From assembly GCF_017355955.1 (NCBI RefSeq), contig NZ_JAFFID010000002.1, forward strand, positions 1,037,096 through 1,101,095: a stretch of DNA of 64,000 nucleotides, read 5' to 3'. Shown here one piece after another: positions 17,480 through 26,384 of the stretch. This DNA comes from Sabulibacter ruber. GTDB taxonomy: Bacteria > Bacteroidota > Bacteroidia > Cytophagales > Hymenobacteraceae. The stretch's first letter is position 1. Each line of letters begins with the position of its first letter. Below the pieces are notes generated by a model, which ran no database searches, was not told where the DNA came from, and saw only the letters and a program-made list of their open reading frames with translations. Position numbers and translations under genes: made by a program.

Positions 17480-17487
17480 TAACTTTG
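17480..17487 (+). promoter_or_regulatory. -7 promoter element of yajQ (TAnnTTTG)
   Basis: TAACTTTG is an exact match to the Bacteroidota -7 consensus, 57 bases before the yajQ ATG. The -33 region is only a T-run, so promoter strength is uncertain. Confidence 0.5.
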
Positions 17488-17544
17488 TTCGGCTTCCGGC
17501 AATAAAAGTTCTAAATACCTATTCTTTCCACTAAATCTAGATCT

Positions 17545-18036
17545 ATGCCTTCTTTTGATATTGTGAGTAAAGTTGATCCGCAGACGCTGGACAACGCCAT
17601 TAACACCGTAAAAAAGGAAATCCAGACCCGCTATGACTTCAGAGACACCAAAGGCAGCGTGGAGCTGGACAAGAAATCCAACATTGTGCACATCGTCACA
17701 GAGAATGACATGCGCTTGCGCCAGATTGAGGACATCATCCTGAGCAAGATTGTAAAGCAGCAGATAGACTCCACCGCCCTTGATTTCAGCAACGAGGCGT
17801 TCCCCAGTGGTCCCATGATCAAGAAAGACGTTAAGGTACGGGCCGGTATAGACAAAGAGGATGCCAAAAAGATTGTGAAGCTCATCAAAGACAGTAAGCT
17901 GAAAGTAACGCCCGCCATCATGGATGACCAGGTGCGCGTAACGGCTAAAAAGATTGATGATCTGCAGGAGGTGATTGGCATGCTGAGACGGGCCGAACTG
18001 GGCATTCCGCTGCAGTTTGTGAACATGAAGTCGTAA
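17545..18036 (+). CDS. yajQ: YajQ family cyclic-di-GMP-binding protein
   Basis: 163-residue cytoplasmic protein covering the whole YajQ/DUF520 family length. Starts MPSFDIVSKVDPQTLDNAIN, with the conserved RYDFRDTKGSVELD (about 33-46) and the second ferredoxin-like half AKKIVKLIKDSKLKVTPAI... QVRVTAKKIDDLQ (about 108-150). Members bind c-di-GMP or nucleic acid in characterised bacteria; the role here is inferred. It stands alone with its own -7 element. Confidence 0.95.
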   Translation: MPSFDIVSKVDPQTLDNAINTVKKEIQTRYDFRDTKGSVELDKKSNIVHIVTENDMRLRQIEDIILSKIVKQQIDSTALDFSNEAFPSGPMIKKDVKVRAGIDKEDAKKIVKLIKDSKLKVTPAIMDDQVRVTAKKIDDLQEVIGMLRRAELGIPLQFVNMKS

Positions 18037-18161
18037 GCAACGCTGCCTGCCCATTGCCCAAAAGCGAAAGGTTAGCCCAAGTTGGTTTAACCCAGCCGGA
18101 TACTCTGCGTTTAACTCAGGTATCCTGCTACCTAGTACGTTCTACCTGATCTGATAAAACT

Positions 18162-18950
18162 ATGTTTGATGTATTTTCCAGCCCAGATGTCTGGCTAAGT
18201 CTGCTCACGCTTACCTTCATGGAGGTAGTCTTGGGGATTGATAATATTGTGTTCATCTCTATTGTGGTGTCCCGGTTGCCGCGCGAGCAGCAGGGCAGAG
18301 GCCGCACCATTGGGTTGATCCTTGCCTTGGTGTTCCGTATCATTCTGCTGTCTTTCATCAGCTACATTGTACACGCCAACCAACCTTTGTTCACCTGGAA
18401 TTTGCCTTGGCTGGATGAGCCGTATGCCGTTTCCTGGCGTGATATTATCCTGTTTGCCGGGGGCTTGTTCCTGTTGGCCAAGAGTACCACCGAGATTCAC
18501 AACAAACTGGAGGGCGAGGAAGAGCATCACGGGGCCGGCGGCGGAAATTCTACCATGGGCAAAATCATTGTGCAGATTGTGCTGGTAGACATTGTGTTCT
18601 CCTTTGACTCCATCTTAACCGCGGTGGGTCTGGTAGACCACGTGAGCGTGATGATTGTGGCCGTGATTATCTCTATGGGTATCATGCTGGCCTTCTCTAA
18701 ATACGTGAGCGATTTTGTGAACAACCACCCAACCGTGAAAATGCTGGCGCTTTCCTTCCTCATCCTCATTGGGGTGATGCTGGTGGTAGAGGCGCTGCAC
18801 GCCCACATTCCTAAGGGATACATCTACTTCGCTATGTTCTTCTCACTGGTAGTGGAAATGCTGAACATGAAACTTCGGAAGAAATCAGATCCGGTGCAGT
18901 TGCGCCAGAGCGAGATCAAGACCGAAGACATTACGGTGCAAGGGCGCTAA
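18162..18950 (+). CDS. TerC family integral membrane protein
   Basis: 262 residues with about seven transmembrane helices. Conserved acidic membrane motifs GIDNIVFISIVVSRLP (about 27-42) and VDIVFSFDSILTAVGLVDH (about 145-163) are those of TerC/Alx proteins, linked to tellurite resistance and manganese export or metalation of exported proteins. A His/Glu-rich cytoplasmic loop (EGEEEHHGAGGG, about 117-128) could bind metal. No yybP-ykoY manganese riboswitch pattern is seen in the 125-base leader. A strong terminator follows. Confidence 0.93.
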   Translation: MFDVFSSPDVWLSLLTLTFMEVVLGIDNIVFISIVVSRLPREQQGRGRTIGLILALVFRIILLSFISYIVHANQPLFTWNLPWLDEPYAVSWRDIILFAGGLFLLAKSTTEIHNKLEGEEEHHGAGGGNSTMGKIIVQIVLVDIVFSFDSILTAVGLVDHVSVMIVAVIISMGIMLAFSKYVSDFVNNHPTVKMLALSFLILIGVMLVVEALHAHIPKGYIYFAMFFSLVVEMLNMKLRKKSDPVQLRQSEIKTEDITVQGR

Positions 18951-18971
18951 CCTTATATATAGAAAGTAACC

Positions 18972-19013
18972 GCAGAAGCGGGAGCCAGGTGATTGGTTCC
19001 CGCTTCTGCTTTA
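18972..19013 (+). terminator. Terminator of the TerC-family gene
   Basis: GCAGAAGCGGGA (18972-18983) pairs with TCCCGCTTCTGC (18998-19009) around a 14-base loop, followed by TTTATA. It begins 22 bases after the stop. Confidence 0.85.
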
Positions 19014-19044
19014 TAGGCCTGCTTGATTTCGGGTCTGGGTTATG

Positions 19045-19096
19045 AGCCTTCTGTTCTAAGTCTGTTTTAAAGAAAACGGGCTTAAAACAGAAGGCT
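19045..19096. repeat. Dispersed palindromic repeat
   Basis: AGCCTTCTGTT (19045-19055) pairs with AACAGAAGGCT (19086-19096); the interior GTCTGTTTTAAAGAAAACGGGC keeps the family core. Followed by CTTCTTTTTG, so it could terminate transcription from the left. Confidence 0.7.
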
Positions 19097-19441
19097 CTTC
19101 TTTTTGCCCAATTCCTTTCTTATGCGGCTCGCCACCCCCATAGAAAAGTAACTTTTATTTAACCGCCACAGCCGCCTTATTCTGCTCTGCCGCTTTCCTG
19201 ATCGCTTCGGTTTTTGGCTTCATTTCTGAAAAATATAGCCGAAACAGCGTTTTTTGCCCCGACTGCCTACCTCTAGTTTGTTTTTCTGATTTTTAAAATT
19301 TATTATTAAAAGGCCGTTTTGTTGATACTATTTTAACACAGATGAATATGTTAACTAAACTGCTGCTATTTTCTTATTGTGCTTGCTAAAGGTAAGCTAC
19401 GTGTAGTCTCTACTAAACCCAATAAATTTCTTTACTGAGTT
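19097..19441. other. Intergenic region upstream of the 3-keto-sugar cluster
   Basis: 345 bases, AT-rich from 19260 onward, probably holding the promoter of the cluster. I see no exact TAnnTTTG element, riboswitch or gene here. Confidence 0.4.
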
Positions 19442-21121
19442 ATGGCCGATAATCATTACGACGCAATTGTGATAGGTTCTGGAATCTCTGGAGGCTGGGC
19501 CGCCAAAGAGTTGACCGAGAAAGGACTCAAAACAATCATGCTGGAGCGAGGCAGAAATATTGAACACGTCAAAGATTACGTCAACGCCAACAAGAACCCC
19601 TGGGACTTCCCGCACCGCGGCGGCCGAACCCAGGAAATGATAGAGAACTATCCCGTTCTCAAACGCGACTACCCCCTGCAGGAAACCAACCTTGATTTTT
19701 GGGTAAACGAAAAGGAAAGCCCGTATACAGAATCAAAGCGGTTTGACTGGTACCGGGGTTACCACGTGGGCGGGCGTTCGCTCATGTGGGGCCGCCAGAG
19801 CTACCGTCTTTCTGACCTGGATTTTGAAGCCAATGCCAAAGACGGTATTGCCGTAGACTGGCCCATCCGCTACAAAGACATTGCCCCCTGGTACAGCTAC
19901 GTGGAGAAATTCGCGGGCATCAGCGGGAACAAAGACGGGCTGAGTCAGTTGCCCGATGGCGAGTTCCTGCCGCCCATGGACATGAACTGCGTGGAGAAAG
20001 ACGTGGCCTCCCGCATCAAATCGCACTACAAAGGCAACCGGCACATGATCATCGGGCGCACGGCCAACCTAACCGCACCGCACCATGACCGCGTGAACTG
20101 CCAGTACCGCAGCAAATGCTGGCTGGGCTGTCCGTTTGGGGCTTATTTCAGTACGCAATCGGCTACGCTGCCGGCAGCTGTGGCTACGGGGAATCTGACG
20201 CTGCGGCCGTTCTCCATCGTGACCAAGATCCTGTATGACAAAGACACCAAGAAAGCCAAAGGCGTGGAGGTGCTGGATGCCGAAACAAACCAAACCTATG
20301 AGTACTTCGCCAAAGTGGTGTTCCTGAACGCCTCTACCTTAAACTCTACCTGGGTCTTGATGAACTCCGCCACCGATGTGTGGGAAGGCGGCCTGGGCAG
20401 CAGCAGCGGGCAGTTAGGCCATAACCTCATGGACCACCACTTCCGGGCCGGCGCTAACGGCGATGCTGAAGGCTATGATGACAAATACTATTTCGGCCGC
20501 AGACCTAACGGCATCTATATTCCGCGTTTCCGGAACCTGAACGGCGAGCAGCGTGATTACATCCGGGGCTTCGGGTACCAGGGCAGCGCCAGTCGCTCTG
20601 GCTGGGGCCGCGAGATTGCCGAGATGAGCATCGGGGCCGATTTCAAAGACGCTATGTGCGAGCCCGGCCCGTGGCGCATGGGCATCAACGCCTTTGGCGA
20701 GACCCTGCCGTACCATGACAACATGGTTAGACTGAATAAAGACAAAAAAGACAAGTGGGGCCTGCCGGTGCTGGATATCAGCTGCGAAATCAAAGAAAAC
20801 GAGCTGAAAATGCGCAAAGACATGGCCAATGACGCCAAGGAGATGCTGGAGATTGCCGGTCTCAAGAACGTGACCACCTATGACTCCGGCTACGCCATGG
20901 GCCAGGGCATCCATGAGATGGGCACCGCGCGCATGGGCAGAGATCCCAAGACCTCGGTGCTGAACCAGCACAATCAGGTGTGGGATGCGCCTAACGTGTA
21001 CGTGACCGATGGAGCCTGCATGACCTCGGCGGGTTGCCAGAACCCTTCTTTGACCTACATGGCGCTCACTGCCCGGGCCGTAGACCACGCCGTGGGCGAG
21101 ATGAAAAAGCTGAACATTTAA
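19442..21121 (+). CDS. GMC-family oxidoreductase (glycoside 3-dehydrogenase-like)
   Basis: 559-residue FAD enzyme. The dinucleotide fold starts at once with AIVIGSGISGGWAAKELTEKG (GSGISGG at about 11-17), followed by the C-terminal GMC signatures GIHEMGTARMG (about 478-488) and NPSLTYMALTARA. No signal peptide of its own; related enzymes are exported together with a Tat-signal subunit 3. Paired with a gluconate-2-dehydrogenase-subunit-3 protein and a cytochrome c, this type oxidises sugars or glycosides at C3 and passes electrons to cytochrome. It opens the 19442-28304 cluster; a palindromic repeat starts directly after its stop. Confidence 0.9.
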   Translation: MADNHYDAIVIGSGISGGWAAKELTEKGLKTIMLERGRNIEHVKDYVNANKNPWDFPHRGGRTQEMIENYPVLKRDYPLQETNLDFWVNEKESPYTESKRFDWYRGYHVGGRSLMWGRQSYRLSDLDFEANAKDGIAVDWPIRYKDIAPWYSYVEKFAGISGNKDGLSQLPDGEFLPPMDMNCVEKDVASRIKSHYKGNRHMIIGRTANLTAPHHDRVNCQYRSKCWLGCPFGAYFSTQSATLPAAVATGNLTLRPFSIVTKILYDKDTKKAKGVEVLDAETNQTYEYFAKVVFLNASTLNSTWVLMNSATDVWEGGLGSSSGQLGHNLMDHHFRAGANGDAEGYDDKYYFGRRPNGIYIPRFRNLNGEQRDYIRGFGYQGSASRSGWGREIAEMSIGADFKDAMCEPGPWRMGINAFGETLPYHDNMVRLNKDKKDKWGLPVLDISCEIKENELKMRKDMANDAKEMLEIAGLKNVTTYDSGYAMGQGIHEMGTARMGRDPKTSVLNQHNQVWDAPNVYVTDGACMTSAGCQNPSLTYMALTARAVDHAVGEMKKLNI

Positions 21122-21152
21122 CGCCTGTTTTCCGCAAATTAGCCTTAAAACG
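21122..21152. repeat. Dispersed palindromic repeat, short copy
   Basis: GCCTGTTTTCCGCAAATTAGCCTTAAAACGC fills most of the 49-base gap between the GMC and Gfo/Idh/MocA genes and starts directly after the stop codon. Confidence 0.45.
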
Positions 21153-21170
21153 CATTTTCCCTCAAATTGT

Positions 21171-22637
21171 ATGGCTTCCGAAGAAAATAAACCCAAAGCC
21201 CAGGACAACAGCAGAAGGCAGTTCCTGAAAGCCGGTGCCCTGGCGGCGGCTGGGTTCATGATTGTGCCCCGCCACGTGCTGGGTGGCAAAGGTTTCCTGG
21301 CCCCCAGCGACCGCCTGGTTATAGCGGCTGTGGGCGTAGGCGGCAAAGGCGAAAGCGACATCCAGAGTTTCCACGCCAGCGGCAAAGCCGAAATCGGTTT
21401 CCTCTGCGATGTGGATGATACCCGCGCCGCCAACACGCGGCAGCGCTTTCCCAAGGCCAAATACTACAAAGACTGGCGCGAGCTGTTTGACAAAGAACAC
21501 AAGAACTTTGATGCCGTTTCGGTGTCTACGCCAGACCACAACCACGCCATCACTACGTTGGCGGCCATGCAGTTGGGCAAGCACGTGTACGTGCAGAAAC
21601 CGCTCACCCATGACATCTATGAGGCCCGCGTGCTCACCGATGCCGCCAAACGCTACAACGTAGTCACCCAGATGGGAAACCAGGGTGCCTCCGGCGATGG
21701 CGTGCGCCAACTGCGCGAGTGGTATGATTCCGGAGCCATTGGCAAAGTGCACACGGTCTATTGCTGGACCAACCGGCCCGTGTGGCCGCAAGGCATTCCG
21801 TGGCCTACCGCTAAAGCCGAGGTGCCGGCCGGGCTGGATTGGGACCTGTGGTTGGGCACTGCGCCGTACAAAGACTACGTGCCCAAACTGGTGCCATTTA
21901 ACTGGCGCGGTTGGTGGGATTACGGCACCGGTGCCCTGGGCGACATGGGTTGCCATTTGATTGAAGCACCGTTCCGGGTACTGGATCTGGACTACGCCTC
22001 TGATGTGCAGGCCAGCGTGGGCAGCGTGTACGTGGACGAGTTCAAGCGCGGCTACTTCCCAGAAAGCTGTCCGCCTTCCAGCCACGTGACTTTGACGTTC
22101 CCCAAGACAGACAAAACCAAAGGCCCGGTGACCCTGCACTGGATGGACGGCGGCATTCAGCCCGTTCGTCCGGAGGAGTTGGGACCTAATGAAGTGTTTG
22201 GCGACGGCGGTAACGGAACGCTGTTTGTGGGCACTAAAGGCAAGATGATGTGCAGCACCTATGGCGCCGATCCACGTTTATTGCCTACTTCCCGCACCTT
22301 TGAGGTAAAACCCAAGCACCAGTTAGCCCGGGTACCCGGCGGGGCCGAGGGGCACTACGCGCAGTGGGTAGAAGCCTGTCTGGCGGGCAAAGGCAAAATG
22401 GAGGTAAGCTCTCCGTTTGAGATTGCCGGTCCGCTCACCGAGGCCCTGCTCATGGCTAACCTGGCCATCAGGGGCGTGGACGTACGCCGCTCCAAAGCCG
22501 ACGGAACCGGGTTTGATTACCCCGGCCGCGGCATCAAACTGCTCTGGGACAACCAGAACATGCGCATCACCAACTTTGACGAAGTAAACCAATTTGTGAA
22601 GCGCGAGTACCGCAGCGGCTGGACCTTAGGAGCCTGA
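21171..22637 (+). CDS. Gfo/Idh/MocA-family oxidoreductase, Tat-exported
   Basis: 488 residues. The twin-arginine signal SRRQFLKAGALAAAGFMIVP (about 15-34) sends the folded NAD-binding enzyme to the periplasm. The Rossmann part has AAVGVGGKGESD in place of a plain GxGxxG, then FDAVSVSTPDHNHA and HVYVQKPLTHD (the usual EKP triad reads QKP). The C-terminal domain includes WWDYGTGALGDMGCHLIE, typical of the large exported Bacteroidota and Planctomycetota members that act on 3-keto sugars or glycosides. Located between GMC dehydrogenase and subunit 3, it probably interconverts keto-sugar intermediates. Confidence 0.9.
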   Translation: MASEENKPKAQDNSRRQFLKAGALAAAGFMIVPRHVLGGKGFLAPSDRLVIAAVGVGGKGESDIQSFHASGKAEIGFLCDVDDTRAANTRQRFPKAKYYKDWRELFDKEHKNFDAVSVSTPDHNHAITTLAAMQLGKHVYVQKPLTHDIYEARVLTDAAKRYNVVTQMGNQGASGDGVRQLREWYDSGAIGKVHTVYCWTNRPVWPQGIPWPTAKAEVPAGLDWDLWLGTAPYKDYVPKLVPFNWRGWWDYGTGALGDMGCHLIEAPFRVLDLDYASDVQASVGSVYVDEFKRGYFPESCPPSSHVTLTFPKTDKTKGPVTLHWMDGGIQPVRPEELGPNEVFGDGGNGTLFVGTKGKMMCSTYGADPRLLPTSRTFEVKPKHQLARVPGGAEGHYAQWVEACLAGKGKMEVSSPFEIAGPLTEALLMANLAIRGVDVRRSKADGTGFDYPGRGIKLLWDNQNMRITNFDEVNQFVKREYRSGWTLGA

Positions 22638-22696
22638 TGGGCCGGTGCTGAACCATGCCTTCACTTAAAAAGAAAGAAGAATAACCTGCAGTAAAT

Positions 22697-23260
22697 ATGA
22701 ACAGAAGAGAAGCAGTTGCAGCCATCGGGTTAATGTTAGGCGGCACCCTGATAGGAGCGGAGTTCCTGGTGTCCTGCACTTCCAGCTCGGCTAAGGTAAA
22801 CAAGTTATTTGACCAGGACCAGGTAGCCTTTTTAGACGAGGTAGGCGAGACCATTCTGCCCACCACGTCCACGCCCGGGGCCAAAGCCGCTAAGATTGGC
22901 AATTTCATGGCCACCATGGTGCAGGATTGCTACAACGCCGAGGACCAGAAGGTATTCCTGAACGGCATCAAGCAACTAGACGAGGCCTGCGAGAAGAAAT
23001 ATGATAAGAAGTTCATGAAGGCCATGCCGCAGGAGCGTACCGCCCTGCTCACCCAACTGGATGCCGAGCAGAAGAAGCACCAGCTTAACAAGAAAGAAGA
23101 AGAGCCTAACCATTACTTCCGGATGATGAAGGAACTCACCCTGTTGGGCTACTTTACCTCTGAGGTGGGCGCTACCCAGGCCCTGCGCTACCTGCCCGTG
23201 CCCGGCCGCTATGATGGCTGCATGCCTTACAAGAAAGGCGATAAAGCCTGGGCAATCTGA
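22697..23260 (+). CDS. Gluconate 2-dehydrogenase subunit 3 family protein
   Basis: 187 residues, small partner subunit of GMC dehydrogenases. N-terminus NRREAVAAIGLMLGGTLIG resembles a Tat signal and ends in a possible lipobox (EFLVSC, Cys27). The family core DQDQVAFLDEVGETILPTTSTPGAKAA (about 36-62) and the C-terminal GYFTSEVGATQALRY (about 152-166) are clear. It presumably escorts the GMC subunit of the cluster to the periplasm, although a Gfo/Idh/MocA gene lies between them. Confidence 0.9.
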   Translation: MNRREAVAAIGLMLGGTLIGAEFLVSCTSSSAKVNKLFDQDQVAFLDEVGETILPTTSTPGAKAAKIGNFMATMVQDCYNAEDQKVFLNGIKQLDEACEKKYDKKFMKAMPQERTALLTQLDAEQKKHQLNKKEEEPNHYFRMMKELTLLGYFTSEVGATQALRYLPVPGRYDGCMPYKKGDKAWAI

Positions 23261-23290
23261 GGTAAAGCTTGTGGCGTGCTGATGGGATGC

Positions 23291-23331
23291 CCCGTTTTTA
23301 CGCTGTTTCCCGCAAATACGCCCAAAAACAG
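23291..23331. repeat. Dispersed palindromic repeat
   Basis: CCCGTTTTTACGCTGTTTCC-CGCAAATACGCCCAAAAACAG, imperfect copy of the family, 30 bases after the subunit 3 stop. Confidence 0.5.
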
Positions 23332-23512
23332 AATTCTGGCAGAACAGCCTCTAACAAAAGGCAAACGGTTCAGAGGCCGTGGGCAGAGTTTAACTTATTT
23401 CAGATAAAAATTGACAAATAGATAGAAAAGAGGCAGATTGGTTCATAGAACCAAAGGCAGACAGAAAATACCTGTCTGCGTTCAGCTACTGTTTCAAACT
23501 TTTAACACACCC

Positions 23513-23983
23513 ATGAAAAAAGCTTTTCTCCTTCTTTCCTGCTGCGCTTTTATGGCAGCCTGCAGCAGCAATTCTTCTACTGCTAATGAAAACAACGGAA
23601 CCACTGCGGCGGCAGACGCTGACTCGGCAGATGCGGCGGCCATGAGTGCCGCTACCCGCCAGAACGATGCAGACACCAGCAGCATGAACATTGGCACAGA
23701 ACGTACCGCCGGCGGTGGCGGTGTACATGAAAAAGGAGCCCAACTCATTGCCCAGTCTGACTGTACTGGCTGCCATAAAATAGAAGACAAACTGGTAGGA
23801 CCCGCTTACGTAGCCGTGGCCCAGAAATACGAGGCCAATGACAAAGACACCGATTATCTGGCTACCAAGATCATCCAGGGCGGAAAAGGCGTTTGGGGCG
23901 AAATCCCGATGACACCGCACCCAGACCTTAGCAAGGAAGACGCCAAGGCTATGGCACAGTACATCTTATCTCTTAAAAAATAG
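23513..23983 (+). CDS. Cytochrome c lipoprotein (c551/c552 type)
   Basis: 156 residues from the ATG at 23513; a longer frame from 23438 would place a hydrophilic stretch before the signal and is rejected. Lipobox FMAAC (Cys17) anchors it to a membrane; an Ala/Asp/Ser-rich linker (20-70) precedes a single class I cytochrome c domain with the haem site CTGCHK (84-89), GPAYVAVAQKY and a likely axial Met in EIPMTPHP. It is the probable electron acceptor of the GMC dehydrogenase in the same cluster. The DUF1080 gene starts 7 bases after the stop. Confidence 0.93.
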   Translation: MKKAFLLLSCCAFMAACSSNSSTANENNGTTAAADADSADAAAMSAATRQNDADTSSMNIGTERTAGGGGVHEKGAQLIAQSDCTGCHKIEDKLVGPAYVAVAQKYEANDKDTDYLATKIIQGGKGVWGEIPMTPHPDLSKEDAKAMAQYILSLKK

Positions 23984-23990
23984 ATAACCT

Positions 23991-24728
23991 ATGGCGCTCC
24001 GTCATCTACTTCCGGTTCTTTCCCTGGCGGCTTTGGTGGCTTGCCAGTCCTCAGATTCCATCTCCATGACAAGCCAAAACCAATCATCTGGATCAAAAGC
24101 GGGAGAGTGGCAGTCCTTGTTTGACGGCAAATCCACCCAGGGTTGGCACACCTACGGCAAAACCACTGCTAGCAACGGCTGGAAAGTAGAAGACGGAGCG
24201 CTGCACCTGGATGCCGCCGCTCTCAAGGCCGGCCAGGCCCAGGGCGGCGATATTGTCACGCAAGAGAGCTACGACAACTTTCACCTGAAACTGGACTGGA
24301 AGATTGCCCCTAACGGCAACAGCGGCATCATTCTGTTTGTGCAGGAAGATCCCGCCAAGTACCAGCAGACCTGGAACACCGGCCTGGAGATTCAGGTGCT
24401 GGACAACGCCGGCCACCCCGATGCCAAAATCCACAAGCACCGCGCCGGCGATGTATATGACCTTATCGCCAGCAGCCCCGAGACCGCGAAACCCGCAGGC
24501 CAGTGGAATCAGGTAGAGATCATCAGTCAGAACGGCCGCCTGGAAGTAATCCAGAACGGAAAGAAAGTGGTCTCCACCACCATGTGGGACGATAACTGGC
24601 GCACCCTCATTGCCGGAAGCAAGTTCGCCAGCATGCCCGGCTTCGGCACTTTCAAGTCCGGCAAGATTGCTTTGCAAGACCACGGCGATGATGTCTGGTA
24701 CCGCAACATCCAGATCAAACGGTTGTAG
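23991..24728 (+). CDS. DUF1080 (3-keto-disaccharide hydrolase) lipoprotein
   Basis: 245 residues; lipoprotein signal with lipobox AALVAC (Cys18), then the jelly-roll domain of the 3-keto-disaccharide hydrolase family (about 38-244): WQSLFDGKSTQGWHTYGK, WKVEDGALHLD, NFHLKLDWKIAPNGNSGI and the terminal GDDVWYRNIQIKRL. Enzymes of this family cleave glycosides after oxidation at C3 to the keto form, by an elimination-type reaction. It follows the cytochrome gene with only 7 bases between, so both are one transcript. Confidence 0.93.
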   Translation: MALRHLLPVLSLAALVACQSSDSISMTSQNQSSGSKAGEWQSLFDGKSTQGWHTYGKTTASNGWKVEDGALHLDAAALKAGQAQGGDIVTQESYDNFHLKLDWKIAPNGNSGIILFVQEDPAKYQQTWNTGLEIQVLDNAGHPDAKIHKHRAGDVYDLIASSPETAKPAGQWNQVEIISQNGRLEVIQNGKKVVSTTMWDDNWRTLIAGSKFASMPGFGTFKSGKIALQDHGDDVWYRNIQIKRL

Positions 24729-24758
24729 CCCGCCACGGCTGGATTATGGAAGACGGAA

Positions 24759-24800
24759 GCATTTTAAGCCCGTTTTCTGAAAAGTAGGCTTAGAACAGTT
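24759..24800. repeat. Dispersed palindromic repeat
   Basis: Copy with CATTTTAAGCCCGTTTTCTG followed by AAAAGTAGGCTTAGAACAG, 30 bases past the DUF1080 stop. Confidence 0.5.
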
Positions 24801-24847
24801 GAATGAATCTGAGCTGGAAGATTTCCGGCAGCATTTGAAATATACGC

Positions 24848-25016
24848 TGGCGCGAGTCTCCAGACTCGTGCCTTCGGATGAAGCGAGTCTCCAGACTCGC
24901 CGGGAACCATGATCAGGAAATGCTCTGGAACCAGCCATGCGTAGTGTCGCTGCGGGGCAGCGAGGGTAGTCTGGAGACTACCCGGCAACCGTAGGCACGA
25001 GTCTGGAGACACGCGC
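24848..25016. repeat. Cluster of CGAGTCTCCAGACTCG-type palindromes
   Basis: CGAGTCTCCAGACTCG occurs twice (about 24854 and 24886); GTAGTCTGGAGACTAC and CGAGTCTGGAGAC follow on the right. The first ~62 bases are closely matched at 32878-32942, where one palindrome reads CGAGACTCCAGTCTCG, i.e. changed symmetrically in both arms. Confidence 0.75.
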
Positions 25017-25084
25017 CAGAAGAAGCCAGAAACGGAAGGAGAGACCTCCCACACTTAACACCCATTGAACGAACAAAACCAACT

Positions 25085-26368
25085 ATGAATACCCTTACCC
25101 GCATTAAGTTATCGGCCATGATGTTCCTGGAGTTTTTCATCTGGGGCGCGTGGTTCGTAACCTTGGGGACCTTTCTGGGCAACAACCTGAAAGCCTCCGA
25201 GCTGGAAACGGCCAGCGTTTTCTCCACCCAATCCTTCGGGGCCATCATCGCGCCCTTCATCATCGGCCTCATCGCCGACAAATACTTCAACGCCGAGCGC
25301 ATTTTAGGAATGCTGCACCTGGTGGGCGCTTTCCTGATGTACCAGATGTACAATTCAGATGATGTAAGCACCTTTTACCCGTACGTGTTTGCGTACATGG
25401 TGGCGTATATGCCCACGCTGGCGCTGGTGAACTCGGTGTCTTTCCGGCAGATGAAAAACCCCGAGAAAGAGTTTTCCACCATTAGGGTGTGGGGAACCAT
25501 TGGCTGGATTGCGGCCGGTCTTTCCATCAGCTACATTTTCCACTGGGATTCAGCCGAGGGCATTGGACAGGGTTTGCTGAGAAATACCTTTATGATGGCT
25601 GGCATCGCTTCGCTGATTTTGGGCATTTACAGCTTTTTGCTGCCTAAAACGCCGCCGGTGAGAAACGAGGCCAAAAGCAGTTCTATTTCCGAGATTCTGG
25701 GCCTGGACGCCATCAAGCTGCTGAAGAACAAAGACTTCCTGATTTTCTTTTTGGCCTCGGTGCTGATCTGTATTCCGCTGGCGTTCTACTATCAAAACGC
25801 CAACCCCTTCCTCACCGACATTGGGCTGGATAACCCCACCGGGAAAATGACCATCGGGCAGATTTCTGAGGTGTTGTTCCTGTTGCTGTTGCCGGTGTTT
25901 TTCTCCCGGTTCGGGTTCAAGAAAACCATTCTGGTGGGCATGCTGGCCTGGGCCGTTCGGTACGTGCTGTTCGCTTACGGGAACGCGGGCGAGCTGTCGT
26001 TTATGCTTATCATTGGCATTGCGCTGCACGGCATCTGCTATGATTTCTTCTTCGTGTCGGGCCAGATTTATACTGATGCCCGCGCGGGTGAAAGATATAA
26101 AAGCTCGGCCCAGGGATTGGTGACGCTGGCTACGTATGGCGTGGGCATGCTCATTGGGTTCTGGGTTGCGGGGTACGTAAGTGAGTATTACCGAGGCGCA
26201 GGCGCGGAGAACCTGTGGCAAAGCGTATGGCTGGTGCCAGCCGGAATTGCGGCCGTAGTGGCAGTGCTGTTCCTGCTGCTGTTCAGAGACCAAAGCGCGC
26301 CAAAGGTGCCCGCCGGAACATTTGAACCCGAGACTGATAAATCACCGGCAGTAACCAGCTTGCCCTAA
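25085..26368 (+). CDS. MFS transporter, nucleoside:H+ symporter (NupG)-like family
   Basis: 427 residues with 12 predicted transmembrane helices. The N-terminus IKLSAMMFLEFFIWGAWFVTLG and ADKYFNAERILGMLHLVGA (about 60-80) match the Bacteroidota branch of the NupG nucleoside permease family, which is frequently placed in sugar-catabolic clusters rather than nucleoside operons. FYYQNANPFL and GYVSEYYR are other family signatures. Located between the DUF1080 hydrolase and the isomerases, it most likely imports the sugar or keto-sugar product across the inner membrane. The next gene begins 16 bases after the stop. Confidence 0.9.
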   Translation: MNTLTRIKLSAMMFLEFFIWGAWFVTLGTFLGNNLKASELETASVFSTQSFGAIIAPFIIGLIADKYFNAERILGMLHLVGAFLMYQMYNSDDVSTFYPYVFAYMVAYMPTLALVNSVSFRQMKNPEKEFSTIRVWGTIGWIAAGLSISYIFHWDSAEGIGQGLLRNTFMMAGIASLILGIYSFLLPKTPPVRNEAKSSSISEILGLDAIKLLKNKDFLIFFLASVLICIPLAFYYQNANPFLTDIGLDNPTGKMTIGQISEVLFLLLLPVFFSRFGFKKTILVGMLAWAVRYVLFAYGNAGELSFMLIIGIALHGICYDFFFVSGQIYTDARAGERYKSSAQGLVTLATYGVGMLIGFWVAGYVSEYYRGAGAENLWQSVWLVPAGIAAVVAVLFLLLFRDQSAPKVPAGTFEPETDKSPAVTSLP

Positions 26369-26384
26369 CGTTTTCAGGCTACTT

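Larger units (their letters stand above)
24729..25084. other. Intergenic region with CGAGTCTCCAGACTCG repeats
   Basis: 356 bases without a gene inside the catabolic cluster. It contains a copy of the GTTTTCTGAAAAC repeat, then about 170 bases built from short palindromes (24848-25016). Confidence 0.6.

Noticed and set aside
18037..18161. Possible manganese riboswitch (yybP-ykoY) before the TerC-family gene
   Set aside because: The family often has one, but none of its conserved strings is present; only a short GGATAC/GTATCC-type pairing is seen.
20414..22139. Long minus-strand frames opposite the GMC and Gfo/Idh/MocA genes
   Set aside because: Antisense shadows caused by GC-rich third positions; the + strand proteins carry intact family motifs.
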